This document shows positions 10,217 through 18,618 of a stretch of DNA of 64,000 nt, piece after piece. The DNA is from Sphingomonas sp. Leaf242 (GTDB lineage Bacteria; Pseudomonadota; Alphaproteobacteria; Sphingomonadales; Sphingomonadaceae), in assembly GCF_001422045.1 (NCBI RefSeq), contig NZ_LMLW01000008.1, positions 252,501-316,500 of the forward strand, read 5' to 3'. The notes beneath the pieces were generated by a model. It did no database searches. It worked only from the letters and a program-made list of their open reading frames with translations, and had not been told where the DNA came from. Position 1 is the first letter of the stretch. Each line of letters opens with the position of its first letter. Position numbers and translations under genes: made by a program.

Positions 10217-10795
10217 ATGCGTATCGATCTCATCCCGACCGGCAAGAACCCGCCCGAGGACCTGAACGTCATCATCGAAGTGCCGACCGGCGGCGAGCCC
10301 GTGAAGTACGAGTTCGACAAGGCATCGGGCGCGCTGTTCGTCGATCGCATCCTGCACACGCCGATGCGCTATCCCGCGAACTATGGCTTCGTGCCGCACA
10401 CGCTGAGCCCCGATGGCGATCCGCTCGATGCGCTCGTGATCGCACGCTCGCCGTTCATCCCCGGCTGCGTCGTCCGCGCGCGCCCGATCGCGGTGCTGAA
10501 CCTGGAAGACGAAGCCGGCGGCGACGAGAAGCTCGTCTGCGTGCCGGTCGATGCGGTGTTCCCGTATTACGCCAACATCGGCGAGCGTGCCGACATGCCC
10601 GAAATCGTGTTCGAGCAGATCGAGCACTTCTTCACGCACTACAAGGACCTCGAGAAGACGAAGTGGGTCCGCGTCGGCAAGTGGGGCGACGCCGAGGAAG
10701 CCAAGCGCGTCACGATCGAGGCGATCGAGCGCTATGAGGCCGAGAAGGCGAAGGGCAAGGAGCCGATGAATTCGGACGACGCCGCAGGGCGCTGA
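10217..10795 (+). CDS. ppa: Inorganic pyrophosphatase (family I)
   Basis: Hydrolyses pyrophosphate to phosphate in the cytoplasm, using Mg2+. It is 192 residues from the ATG at 10217, which has AAAGG six bases upstream; the open frame extends further 5' without a better start. The signature DGDPLDALV carries the metal-binding aspartates, and the KYEFDK and YPANYGFVPHT segments are conserved. Somewhat longer than the E. coli enzyme (176), through a charged tail ending KGKEPMNSDDAAGR. Confidence 0.97.
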   Translation: MRIDLIPTGKNPPEDLNVIIEVPTGGEPVKYEFDKASGALFVDRILHTPMRYPANYGFVPHTLSPDGDPLDALVIARSPFIPGCVVRARPIAVLNLEDEAGGDEKLVCVPVDAVFPYYANIGERADMPEIVFEQIEHFFTHYKDLEKTKWVRVGKWGDAEEAKRVTIEAIERYEAEKAKGKEPMNSDDAAGR

Positions 10796-10836
10796 TCTGA
10801 CGTGTGTCGGTTTACTGCCCTGGGAGCGTTCTAAAT

Positions 10837-10942
10837 TACCTCCCCGGCGCAGGCCGGGATCCAAGTGGAAGGTCGAAGTAACGGAGGACTATCCATCGTT
10901 ACCTCTGGCCCCTAATTGGGCCCCAGCCCGCGCCGGGGGGTA
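10837..10942. repeat. Palindromic element, family A
   Basis: Inverted repeat of about 106 bp. The outer arms start TACCTCCCCGGCGCAGGCC and end GCGCCGGGGGGTA, and the core contains GTAACGG. The right arm overlaps the last codons of the GNAT gene on the minus strand. It is one of six family A copies in the window and the most degenerate. Confidence 0.8.
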
Positions 10943-11457
10943 GTATCTGACGGAACCGGTTCGGTGCGGCGGTGGCCCTTTTGCCGCCCCGCCAACCGAA
11001 CCAGCGCTTCGCCCGACATCCGCTGGATCGTCCAGCCTTCCATCCCGACCGCGCCGACCTTCCGATAGAATGCGATCGCGTCGGCATTCCAGTCGAGCAC
11101 CGACCATTCGAACCGCGCGCAGCCGCGATCGAGCGCCACGCCGGCCAGATGCGCGAGCAACGCACCCCCGACCCCCTGCCCGCGCGCCTCGGGCGTCACG
11201 TACAGATCCTCGAGATAAAGCCCGCGCCTGCCCGTCCACGTCGAGAAATTGTGGAAGAACAGCGCGAACCCTAGCGGACCGTCCGCAGTCTCCGCAATCA
11301 AGGCCTCCGCGGCAGGCCGCTCGCCGAACAACGCCGCCGTCAGCATCGGCTCGGTCGCCTCGACCGCATCCGGTTCGCGCTCGAACGCGGCGAGCTCGCG
11401 GACGAAGCGCAGGATCGTACCGACATCGGCAGCGGTGGCGGAACGGATATGAGTCAT
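10912..11457 (-). CDS. GNAT-family N-acetyltransferase
   Basis: A 181-residue acetyl-CoA-dependent acetyltransferase. The GNAT core includes LYLEDLYVTPEARGQGVGGA, the acetyl-CoA-binding R/QxxGxG/A loop, and the strand pattern resembles the diamine/SSAT-like branch, so a small amine substrate is possible but unproven. The last nine residues (TPRRGLGPN) and the stop codon come from the family A repeat. The gene starts 20 bases after the DMT transporter stop and is probably cotranscribed with it. Confidence 0.9.
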   Translation of the reverse strand: MTHIRSATAADVGTILRFVRELAAFEREPDAVEATEPMLTAALFGERPAAEALIAETADGPLGFALFFHNFSTWTGRRGLYLEDLYVTPEARGQGVGGALLAHLAGVALDRGCARFEWSVLDWNADAIAFYRKVGAVGMEGWTIQRMSGEALVRLAGRQKGHRRTEPVPSDTTPRRGLGPN

Positions 11458-11477
11458 GCACTAGCCTCGATCGATGT

Positions 11478-12353
11478 CTACGCGATGTCACGTCGCCGCG
11501 CCGCGTACAGGCACGCGACGACGATGATCGCCGCGCCCGCCAGCGTGAACGCCGATACCCGCTCGCCGAACACCAGGAAACCCAGCACGGCGGCATAGAC
11601 GAACGAGGTGTATTCGGTGGTCGCGAGAAACCCCGTATCGCCGTGCGCATAGGCCCAGCCGAGCAGCCACAGCGACGCGGTCGCAAGCCCCGCGGCCAGC
11701 AGGAGCTCGGGCCACTGCGCCGCCCCGGGCACCACCGCGAGCCAGGGCGCCGCCAACGCCAACGTCGTGGTGATGACGAGCGCCTGGAAGAACGCGATCT
11801 CCCCCGGCCGCGCCGCCTGGCTCTGCAGCCGCGCGATCACCAGGTTGACCGCATACAGTACCGCCGAGCCGAGGATCGCGAGCGTGCCATGGAACGTCTC
11901 GGGTCCAGGCACCTCGCGCCCCTGCCCGATCATCACGACCACCACGCCACCGAGCGCGGCGATCGACGCAAACGCAGTTTTCAGCCCGACCCGCTCGCCC
12001 AGCGTCACCGCGCCAAGCAGCAGCGCTAGGATCGGCGCGATGTAGGTCAGCGAGATCGCCTGCGCCATCGGCACGCGCGCGAGCCCCCAGAAGAACAGCA
12101 CCGCCATCGCCGTCGTAACGAGCCCGCGCGCCAGATGCAGCTTCAACGCGCGCGCGCTCGGCCGCCCGCTGTTCCCGAGCTTCCACGCGACCGCGCCCAG
12201 CCCGACGCTGATCATCTGCCGCCACAGCAGCGCGTTATAGACGCCGATCGCGAGGACCAGCGACTTCATCACCGCATCCATCATGGAGAACAGGCCAATG
12301 CCGAACGCGGCAATTGCGAAGGCCAGAGCGGGGGAAACTGTGCGTGCCGTCAT
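11478..12353 (-). CDS. DMT-superfamily (EamA) exporter
   Basis: A 291-residue inner-membrane protein with ten predicted helices in two EamA halves, the layout of the drug/metabolite transporters that export amino acids or other small metabolites. The likely start is ATG 12353; an in-frame TTG two codons earlier has no better signal. It lies between the A+T-rich gene (40 bp upstream) and the GNAT (20 bp downstream). The substrate is unknown. Confidence 0.9.
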   Translation of the reverse strand: MTARTVSPALAFAIAAFGIGLFSMMDAVMKSLVLAIGVYNALLWRQMISVGLGAVAWKLGNSGRPSARALKLHLARGLVTTAMAVLFFWGLARVPMAQAISLTYIAPILALLLGAVTLGERVGLKTAFASIAALGGVVVVMIGQGREVPGPETFHGTLAILGSAVLYAVNLVIARLQSQAARPGEIAFFQALVITTTLALAAPWLAVVPGAAQWPELLLAAGLATASLWLLGWAYAHGDTGFLATTEYTSFVYAAVLGFLVFGERVSAFTLAGAAIIVVACLYAARRRDIA

Positions 12354-12393
12354 TGACAACGGCCGGCTCCGAACATGACCGGCGGCAGCAAGG

Positions 12394-12960
12394 TCAACGC
12401 CCCATCAGGCGGTTCCACAAGCCGGTTTGTCGCCTTTGCCCTCCAGCTTCTACGACTGTGAAGGCCGGCTCAATCCCGTCTAGCTCTGTTAGATCATGCT
12501 TAAATCCGCAGATCGAGCGAGCGACCTCAAGCGGAATATCAAACATAAAATCTACATCCGTCGCGTGCGCCTGCTTTGCTCGAAAATCAGCGATCATAGC
12601 CGAAGCCTGAAACGGAAGATTGCCTTCGATAACTAAGTGATCAAGGACCTTGTCCCCCTCGTGATGCAAACGCCAGCGCGAAGTTTTGTTTTCGAACATA
12701 ACAGCAGTCGAGTGCATGCATGTTTCGTTGACGCATACCGCGAGCACGGGCCCGTACTGCGACAATAGAGCCGCCGTCTCATCACTGGCAAAGGCTTCGT
12801 CATTGGACCATAACACAGTCCAGCCGGTCCCAAGTTCGGCGATAGAAAAGAGCGACTCGTTCGCTGCATCAAGCACTCCGGTATCCCGAAATCCGAAATG
12901 CGCCAGCAACGCATCCGAGTTCACGCCGCTTACCGCCATCCAAGAAACCCGAAAGCCCAT
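12394..12960 (-). CDS. Hypothetical protein of low G+C, abutting ispG
   Basis: A 188-residue soluble protein. The segment resembling SWMAVSG...LLAHFGFRDTG followed by GTGWTVLWSNDEAFASDE fits a widespread uncharacterised family, recalled and not searched; no catalytic motif is evident. The ATG overlaps the ispG stop by one base (TAATG), so it is probably translated from the ispG message; ATG 12939 is an alternative. Eight full 60-base lines from 12421 to 12900 contain 253/480 G+C (53%), well below neighbouring genes, which suggests recent acquisition. Confidence 0.8.
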   Translation of the reverse strand: MGFRVSWMAVSGVNSDALLAHFGFRDTGVLDAANESLFSIAELGTGWTVLWSNDEAFASDETAALLSQYGPVLAVCVNETCMHSTAVMFENKTSRWRLHHEGDKVLDHLVIEGNLPFQASAMIADFRAKQAHATDVDFMFDIPLEVARSICGFKHDLTELDGIEPAFTVVEAGGQRRQTGLWNRLMGR

Positions 12961-14096
12961 TATTCCGCGGCCACAGGCACCAGTGCAGCCATCGCCTCGT
13001 CCGCCGCCTCGATCTCAGCCGCCTTCGCCTCGACCAAGCGGACGATGTGGTCGACCATGTCGGCGTCCTGGACGTGGTGGTCGGTGACGCCCGACAGATA
13101 CACCATGTGCTTGCCGTTGCCGCCGCCGGTGATGCCGATATCGGTCTCGCGCGCTTCGCCCGGACCGTTTACGACGCAGCCGAGCACGGACAGCGACATC
13201 GGCGTGCGGATATGCTGCAACCGCTCCTCGAGCGCCTGCACGGTGCGGATCACGTCAAAGCCTTGGCGCGCGCACGATGGGCACGAGACGACGCGGACGC
13301 CGCGGTTGCGGATGCCGAGCGCCTTGAGGATCTCGAAACCGACGCGGACTTCCTCCTCCGGTTCGGCGGATAGGGACACGCGGATCGTGTCGCCGATGCC
13401 GTACCAGAGCAGGCTGCCCATTCCGATCGCCGACTTGACCGTGCCGCCGACGAACCCGCCCGCCTCGGTGATGCCGAGATGCAGCGGGCAATCGACCTGT
13501 TCGGCGAGCTGCTGATACGCCGCCACCGCGAGGAACAGGTCGGAAGCCTTCACCGCGACCTTGAACTCGTGAAAATCATGGTCCTGCAACAGCTTGATAT
13601 GATCGAGCGCCGACTCGACCAGCGCATCGGGGCAAGGCTCGCCGTATTTCTCGAGCAGGTGCCGCTCGAGCGAGCCACCGTTGACGCCGATCCGGATCGC
13701 GCAGCCATTGGACTTGGCCGCGTCGACGACCTCCTTCACGCGCGCCGCCGAGCCGATATTGCCCGGGTTGATGCGCAGGCACGCCGCGCCCGCATCGGCG
13801 GCTTCGAGTGCGCGCTTGTAGTGGAAATGAATGTCCGCGACGATCGGCACGCGGCTCGCGCGGACGATCTGCTTCAGTGCGGCGGTCGATTCGACGTCGG
13901 GGCAGCTGACGCGGATGATGTCGACGCCCGCGTCTTCGCAGCGCCGGATCTGGTCGACCGTCGCGCGCACGTCGTCGGTTGGCGTGTTGGTCATCGTCTG
14001 CACCGTGACCGGTGCATCGCCGCCGACGGGGACGTTGCCGACCATGATCTGGCGGCTCTTGCGGCGGGTGATATCGCGCCAGGGACGAATGGACAT
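12960..14096 (-). CDS. ispG: 4-hydroxy-3-methylbut-2-enyl-diphosphate synthase
   Basis: Penultimate enzyme of the MEP isoprenoid pathway. It converts MEcPP to HMBPP with a [4Fe-4S] cluster and flavodoxin or ferredoxin. It is 378 residues with an N-terminal TIM barrel ([18 protein letters not shown]) and the C-terminal cluster domain, where CPSC and GCVVNGPGE supply the cysteines. It precedes the A+T-rich hypothetical gene with a one-base overlap and heads a probable four-gene minus-strand run. Confidence 0.97.
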   Translation of the reverse strand: MSIRPWRDITRRKSRQIMVGNVPVGGDAPVTVQTMTNTPTDDVRATVDQIRRCEDAGVDIIRVSCPDVESTAALKQIVRASRVPIVADIHFHYKRALEAADAGAACLRINPGNIGSAARVKEVVDAAKSNGCAIRIGVNGGSLERHLLEKYGEPCPDALVESALDHIKLLQDHDFHEFKVAVKASDLFLAVAAYQQLAEQVDCPLHLGITEAGGFVGGTVKSAIGMGSLLWYGIGDTIRVSLSAEPEEEVRVGFEILKALGIRNRGVRVVSCPSCARQGFDVIRTVQALEERLQHIRTPMSLSVLGCVVNGPGEARETDIGITGGGNGKHMVYLSGVTDHHVQDADMVDHIVRLVEAKAAEIEAADEAMAALVPVAAE

Positions 14097-14211
14097 GGAG
14101 ATTCCTCGGGAGTTCGAGGCCTATATAGCGACTTGCACGCTGGAACGGAACATCGCTGGCCGGAGTAGCGATCGTCGGCCATAGCGGCGCACGGCTTTAG
14201 GAGCGAACGCG

Positions 14212-14733
14212 ATGACCCTGTCCCTGTACGATGCGACGATTCCCTCGAACCTCCAGATTCTCCGCGCGGTCGACGCGCTGCTCGACAAGGCGGAAGCGTT
14301 CGCTGCCGAGAAGGGTATCGAACCCGCGACGCTAATCGATGCGAAGCTCGCCGACGACATGCTGCCCTTCGGCTATCAGGTGAAGGCCTGCGCCGGACAT
14401 TCGGTCGGCGGGATCGAAGGCGTCCGCGCCGGTACCTTCGCGCCCGATCGCTCGGCTTGGCCGACCGATTTCGCGGGTCTCCACAAGGTGATGCGCGACG
14501 CGATCGCCACGCTGGAGGGGATCGACCGCGATACGTTCGACGCGCTTGCCGACAACGACACCACCTTCGAGTTCGGCACGTTCGTCATGCCGTTCACCGG
14601 CGCGAACTTCCTGCTCTCGTTCTCGCAGCCAAACTTCTACTTTCACGCCAGCACCGCCTACGCAATCCTGCGCGCGCAAGGCGTACCGATCGGCAAGCGC
14701 GACTTCATGGGCACCCCGCGCATGAAGGCGTGA
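14212..14733 (+). CDS. DUF1993 family protein
   Basis: A 173-residue soluble helical protein that matches the DUF1993 pattern (N-terminal SNLQILRAVDALLDKAEAFA, central LPFGYQVKACAGHSVGG, C-terminal NFYFHASTAYAILRAQGVP). The fold is expected to be DinB-like four-helix; function is unknown. TAGGAG lies upstream of the ATG. It is divergent from ispG and followed by a family C palindrome. Confidence 0.9.
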   Translation: MTLSLYDATIPSNLQILRAVDALLDKAEAFAAEKGIEPATLIDAKLADDMLPFGYQVKACAGHSVGGIEGVRAGTFAPDRSAWPTDFAGLHKVMRDAIATLEGIDRDTFDALADNDTTFEFGTFVMPFTGANFLLSFSQPNFYFHASTAYAILRAQGVPIGKRDFMGTPRMKA

Positions 14734-14764
14734 ACCGACTGGAACGCAGGTACCCGGATTAAGC

Positions 14765-14890
14765 GATCCTCCCCCGCCAGGGCGGAGGTGGCACCGAAGG
14801 TGACGGAGGGGGCGGTAAGGGCAGCCTCTGTTCCGTGTCCTCCCCCTCCGTCTGGCAAGGGCCAGCCACCTCCCTCTGGCGGGGGAGGAT
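14765..14890. repeat. Palindromic element, family C, copy 1
   Basis: Inverted repeat of about 126 bp with outer arms GATCCTCCCCCGCCAGGG and CTCTGGCGGGGGAGGAT and inner segments GTGACGGAGGGGGCGG and CCCCCTCCGTCTGGCA. It closely matches 24648-24774, including an internal CTCTGTTCCGTG block found inverted in that copy. Confidence 0.85.
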
Positions 14891-14974
14891 TTCAGAGAGA
14901 CACCGGTCCGTCCCGAACACCACCTCACCGGTCGCACGCTTGCGGCACTGCCCCCCGCCCCGTAGGGCCGCGCG

Positions 14975-16114
14975 ATGACGCGGCATTATGGCATGGACTG
15001 GCTGCGGATCGGGGCGTTCGCGCTGCTGATCCTCTACCATATCGGCATGGTCTTCGTGCCGTGGAACTTCCATGTGAAGTCGCTCCATGTCGAGGACTGG
15101 GTGCGGCTGCCGATGCTGGCGAGCAACGCGTGGCGGCTGACATTGTTGTTCGTCGTCTCGGGCTATGCCAGCCGCGCGCTGCTCAACCGGTCGAGCGGCA
15201 CAGGCGGATTCTTCGCCAATCGCTGCTACCGCCTGCTGGTGCCGCTGCTGTTCGGCATGGCGGTGATCGTGCCGCCGCAACCCTGGGTAGAGCTGGTCAC
15301 CAAGCACGCCTATGCCGGCAGCTATCTGACGTTCTGGAGCCACGACTATTTCCGCTTCGGCAAGCTCGCCGGGCTGTCGCTGCCGACGTGGAACCACCTT
15401 TGGTTCGTCGTCTACCTCTGGGTCTACACGAGTGTTTTGACGCTCGGGCTGGTCGTTGTTCGCGGCGACTGGCTGCAACGCGCGTTCGACTGGGTCTTCG
15501 GCAGCCGGGCGGTGCTCGTCCTCCCCGTCGCGTGGCTCGTGTTCGTCCACGCATGGTGGTTCCAGATGGCCGCCGAGAGCCAGGCTTTGTTCGGTGACTG
15601 GGTCGCGCACGTCACCTATTTCCCTGCCTTCCTGTTCGGCTTCGGCCTCGCTCGCTCAGAGCCCGTAATGGCGGCGATGGCGCGCTGGTGGAAGATCGGC
15701 GCGATCGCCGCAGTGCTCGGTTATGTCGCGATCATCGGCGTCGAGCTCGAATGGCCCGGCGACATCGTCGCGCCGCGCTGGATCTATCCCGGCTACGGCA
15801 TCGCGCACGCACTCGAGCAATGGGGCGCGATCGTCGCGCTGATCGGGATCGCCGAGCGCCACTGGAACCGCGATCACCGCTGGCGCCGCACGCTGACCGA
15901 GGCGGTGTTCCCGTTCTACCTGATCCACCAGACGATCATCGTCCTCGTGATGTACGCGCTGCTCCCCGCCGGCCTGCCGGGCTGGGCGGAGTTCGCATGC
16001 CTGCTCGCCGCGACGACGATCGGCTGCATCGCCTTCTACTGGATCGGCCGCAGCATCGCGCCGCTCCGTCCCCTCATCGGCCTCCGCGCCCTACCCTCGA
16101 AAGACTCAGCATGA
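14975..16114 (+). CDS. Acyltransferase family 3 membrane protein (OpgC/MdoC-like)
   Basis: A 379-residue protein with about ten helices and the acyltransferase-3 start (YGMDWLRIGAFALLILYHIG), in which the Asp-Trp-Leu-Arg and His positions are typical. Related proteins O-acylate glucans or surface polysaccharides in the inner membrane; the glucan succinylase OpgC is the nearest named type by layout. The last bases overlap the next start as ATGA. Acceptor and donor are unknown. Confidence 0.88.
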   Translation: MTRHYGMDWLRIGAFALLILYHIGMVFVPWNFHVKSLHVEDWVRLPMLASNAWRLTLLFVVSGYASRALLNRSSGTGGFFANRCYRLLVPLLFGMAVIVPPQPWVELVTKHAYAGSYLTFWSHDYFRFGKLAGLSLPTWNHLWFVVYLWVYTSVLTLGLVVVRGDWLQRAFDWVFGSRAVLVLPVAWLVFVHAWWFQMAAESQALFGDWVAHVTYFPAFLFGFGLARSEPVMAAMARWWKIGAIAAVLGYVAIIGVELEWPGDIVAPRWIYPGYGIAHALEQWGAIVALIGIAERHWNRDHRWRRTLTEAVFPFYLIHQTIIVLVMYALLPAGLPGWAEFACLLAATTIGCIAFYWIGRSIAPLRPLIGLRALPSKDSA

Positions 16115-17031
16115 CCTGGACCCTCGTCATCCACGGCGGCGCCGGCAAACTCGACAGCGAAATGGTCTCGCCCGAACAGGACGCGGGCGCGCGGGCCGGC
16201 CTGTCGCGCGCGCTAGACGTCGGGTCGAAGGTGCTGGCGGACGGCGGCAGCGCGCTCGACGCGGTCGAGGCGGCGGTTCGTACCCTGGAGGACGACCCGC
16301 ACTTCAATTCGGGGCGCGGCGCGGTCTTCACGCATTACGGCACGCTGGAGCTCGACGCCGCGATCATGGACGGGCGCACGCGGGCGGCGGGGGCCGTTGC
16401 CGCAGCCACCGCCACGCGCAACCCCGTCGGCCTAGCCCGCGCGATCCTAGACGACGGCCGCCACGTCTTCCTCGCCGGCAAGGGCGCGGATGCGTTCTCG
16501 CTCGAACGCGACCTTCCCCAGGCGGATGCCGCGTGGTTCGCGACCGACGAACGTCGCCGGCAATTCGCCGAGTTCCAGGCCGATGGCGGCGGGTTCGACG
16601 TCGACATGAAATACGGCACGGTCGGCGCGGTCGCGTGCGACACGCACGGCCACGTCGCCGCCGCCACCTCGACCGGCGGCGTCACCGGCAAGCGCTGGGG
16701 CCGGATCGGTGACACGCCTGTGATCGGCGCGGGGACATTCGCCGACGATCGCGCCTGTGCGGTATCTTGCACCGGCTCGGGCGAGTTCTTCCTCCGCGTC
16801 GGCGTTGGTCATGAGATCGCCGCGCGCGTCCGCCTGTCGGGCGAATCGCTACAAGTCGCCGCCGACAGGGTGCTCGCCGAAGTGAAGGCGCTTGGCGGCA
16901 CTGGCGGGGTGATCGTCGCGGGGCCGGACGGCGACATTGCGTGGGGGTTCAACACCGTCGGCATGTACCGCGGACGTGCGTCGTCCGAGGGTAGCCGGAC
17001 CGTCGCGATCTACGCTAACGAGCCGGCATGA
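16111..17031 (+). CDS. Isoaspartyl peptidase / L-asparaginase (Ntn hydrolase)
   Basis: A 306-residue plant-type asparaginase that cleaves itself before a nucleophilic threonine. It starts MTWTLVIHGGAGKL, and the autoprocessing site is KYGTVGAVACD with Thr170 as the new N-terminus of the beta subunit. It probably removes isoaspartyl residues from peptides or hydrolyses asparagine. ATG 16111 overlaps the acyltransferase stop, and its own stop overlaps the nuclease start, both as ATGA. A longer upstream frame exists but is inside the acyltransferase gene. Confidence 0.94.
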   Translation: MTWTLVIHGGAGKLDSEMVSPEQDAGARAGLSRALDVGSKVLADGGSALDAVEAAVRTLEDDPHFNSGRGAVFTHYGTLELDAAIMDGRTRAAGAVAAATATRNPVGLARAILDDGRHVFLAGKGADAFSLERDLPQADAAWFATDERRRQFAEFQADGGGFDVDMKYGTVGAVACDTHGHVAAATSTGGVTGKRWGRIGDTPVIGAGTFADDRACAVSCTGSGEFFLRVGVGHEIAARVRLSGESLQVAADRVLAEVKALGGTGGVIVAGPDGDIAWGFNTVGMYRGRASSEGSRTVAIYANEPA

Positions 17032-17879
17032 AGCGCTTTCTCCTTGCCGCGATTGCCTCGCTCGGCCTCGCCTCCCCCGCCACCGCGTTCTGGGAGTATG
17101 GCCACCAGACCGTCGCGCAGATCGCCTACGCCAACGTCACGCCTAAGACCAAGGCCGCGATCCGCCGGCTGCTCGCGCAACAGGCGTTGCTCGGCACGCC
17201 CGAATGCCCGGCCGGCACGATTGAGGAGGCGAGCGTCTGGGCGGACTGCATCAAGCCGCTCAAGACCGCCGACGGCAAATCGCGTTTCGGCTTTGCATAT
17301 AACTGGCATTTCCAGGACGCCGACGTTTGCGCGCCGTTCGACGTCACCGAGTCGTGCAAAGACGGCAATTGCGTCTCGGTCCAGATCGACCGCGACGTGA
17401 AACTGCTCCGTGACCGCGCCACTTTGCCGAAGGACCGCGTCCAGGCGCTAGCGTTCCTGATCCACTTCGTCGGCGATCTGCATCAGCCGCTCCATGCGGG
17501 CGATCGGCATGACAAAGGTGGCAACGACGTGAAGGCGGATTACGGGATCTATGGTCCGGCGCGGTTCAATCTGCATTCGATCTGGGACGGCCCGCTCGCT
17601 GAGCGCGCGATCTCGACGCCGCCGTCGCTTATAAGGCGCTATCCGGCGGCCGAGCGGGCGAAGGTTGGGGCTGGGACGGTTACCGACTGGAGCCGGGAGA
17701 GCTACGAAGCCGCGCATACGGCGTATGCTGCGGCGCTGGGCGGGGATGCGTGCGGTACGGTGCCGGCGCGGGTAAAAATGGACGACGCGACGATCGCCAA
17801 GATGGTGCCGGTGTCGCGAGAAGAAGTCCGCCGCGGGGGTATTCGCCTGGCGAAGCTGCTCGACAAGGCGCTGGGCTAA
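17028..17879 (+). CDS. S1/P1-type zinc nuclease, exported
   Basis: A 283-residue nuclease with a signal peptide (MKRFLLAAIASLGLASPATA). The processed N-terminus is close to FWEYGH, where Trp and His are trinuclear zinc ligands in the P1 family. Further ligands lie in the YNWHF, LIHFVGDLHQPLHAG and NLHSIWD segments. It degrades single-stranded DNA/RNA and 3'-nucleotides in the periplasm or outside the cell, likely for phosphate or nucleoside scavenging. Third gene of the coupled trio. Confidence 0.94.
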   Translation: MKRFLLAAIASLGLASPATAFWEYGHQTVAQIAYANVTPKTKAAIRRLLAQQALLGTPECPAGTIEEASVWADCIKPLKTADGKSRFGFAYNWHFQDADVCAPFDVTESCKDGNCVSVQIDRDVKLLRDRATLPKDRVQALAFLIHFVGDLHQPLHAGDRHDKGGNDVKADYGIYGPARFNLHSIWDGPLAERAISTPPSLIRRYPAAERAKVGAGTVTDWSRESYEAAHTAYAAALGGDACGTVPARVKMDDATIAKMVPVSREEVRRGGIRLAKLLDKALG

Positions 17880-17881
17880 AA

Positions 17882-18030
17882 CCCCTCTCCCCTCCGGGGA
17901 GAGGGAGGGGCCCGCGTGCCCTTGCACGTGGGAGGGCGAGGGGGCGTGAGGCTCGGGACACCCGCGCCAACAGCCTCTCACCCTCCCGTCGCAAGAGCTC
18001 CTCCTTCCCTCTCCCCGGAGGGAAGAGGGA
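17882..18030. repeat. Palindromic element between convergent genes
   Basis: Inverted repeat of about 149 bp. The left arm holds CCTCTCCCCTCCGGGGAGAG and the right arm CCCTCTCCCCGGAGGGAAGA. It fills the gap between the nuclease and pal, which converge, and could serve as a terminator for both. Loosely related to family B. Confidence 0.8.
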
Positions 18031-18039
18031 CAAGTCAGA

Positions 18040-18567
18040 TCAGTTCAGCACCACCGTGACCGCGCGGCGGTTGGCCGCCCAGCTCTGGTCGTCCGAGCCC
18101 AGCGCCACCGGGCGTTCCTTGCCGTAGCTGATCGTCGTCATCCGCGACGCCGACACGCCCTTGGCGGCCAGATAGTTCTTGGTCGCGTTCGCCCGACGAT
18201 CGCCGAGCGCGAGGTTATACTCGCGCGTGCCGCGCTCGTCGGCATGGCCTTCGATCGTGATCCGCTGGTTCGGGAACTTGGCGAGCCACTGCGCCTGGCT
18301 ATCCAGGATCGCGCGCGCGGTCGGATCGATATCGTACATGTCGAGCCCGAAATTCACCGTGTTCGAGCTGACCGAGCGCTGGAAATCGGCATCCGACCCC
18401 GGCACGATCGCGCCGCCGACATTGCCGTTGTTCTGGCCCGCATTGGGATCGACAGCGGCGTTGTTGTCGACCGGTGCGGGCGGCAGCACGGCAGGACGCT
18501 TCTTTGCGCAACCCGAAACGGCGATCAACGCGGTACATGCGAGCAAGATGTTGGAAAGCTTCGACAT
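18040..18567 (-). CDS. pal: Peptidoglycan-associated lipoprotein Pal
   Basis: Outer-membrane lipoprotein that tethers peptidoglycan and pairs with TolB. It is 175 residues with a lipobox LIAVSG before Cys20, a Pro/Asn-rich linker, and an OmpA-like domain with TIEGHADERGTREYN. The ATG at 18567 has GGGAGA six bases upstream, better than the in-frame ATG at 18591. Last gene of the ybgC-tolQRAB-pal cluster, 51 bp after tolB. Confidence 0.96.
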   Translation of the reverse strand: MSKLSNILLACTALIAVSGCAKKRPAVLPPAPVDNNAAVDPNAGQNNGNVGGAIVPGSDADFQRSVSSNTVNFGLDMYDIDPTARAILDSQAQWLAKFPNQRITIEGHADERGTREYNLALGDRRANATKNYLAAKGVSASRMTTISYGKERPVALGSDDQSWAANRRAVTVVLN

Positions 18568-18618
18568 AGACAGTCTCCCGTAGAAAATCATATTCCCCGT
18601 TACGTCCCCATAGCAGGT

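Noticed and set aside
14140-14211. EcfG-type promoter near the GGAAC motif upstream of the DUF1993 gene
   Set aside because: No GTT at the expected 16-17-base distance from GGAAC.
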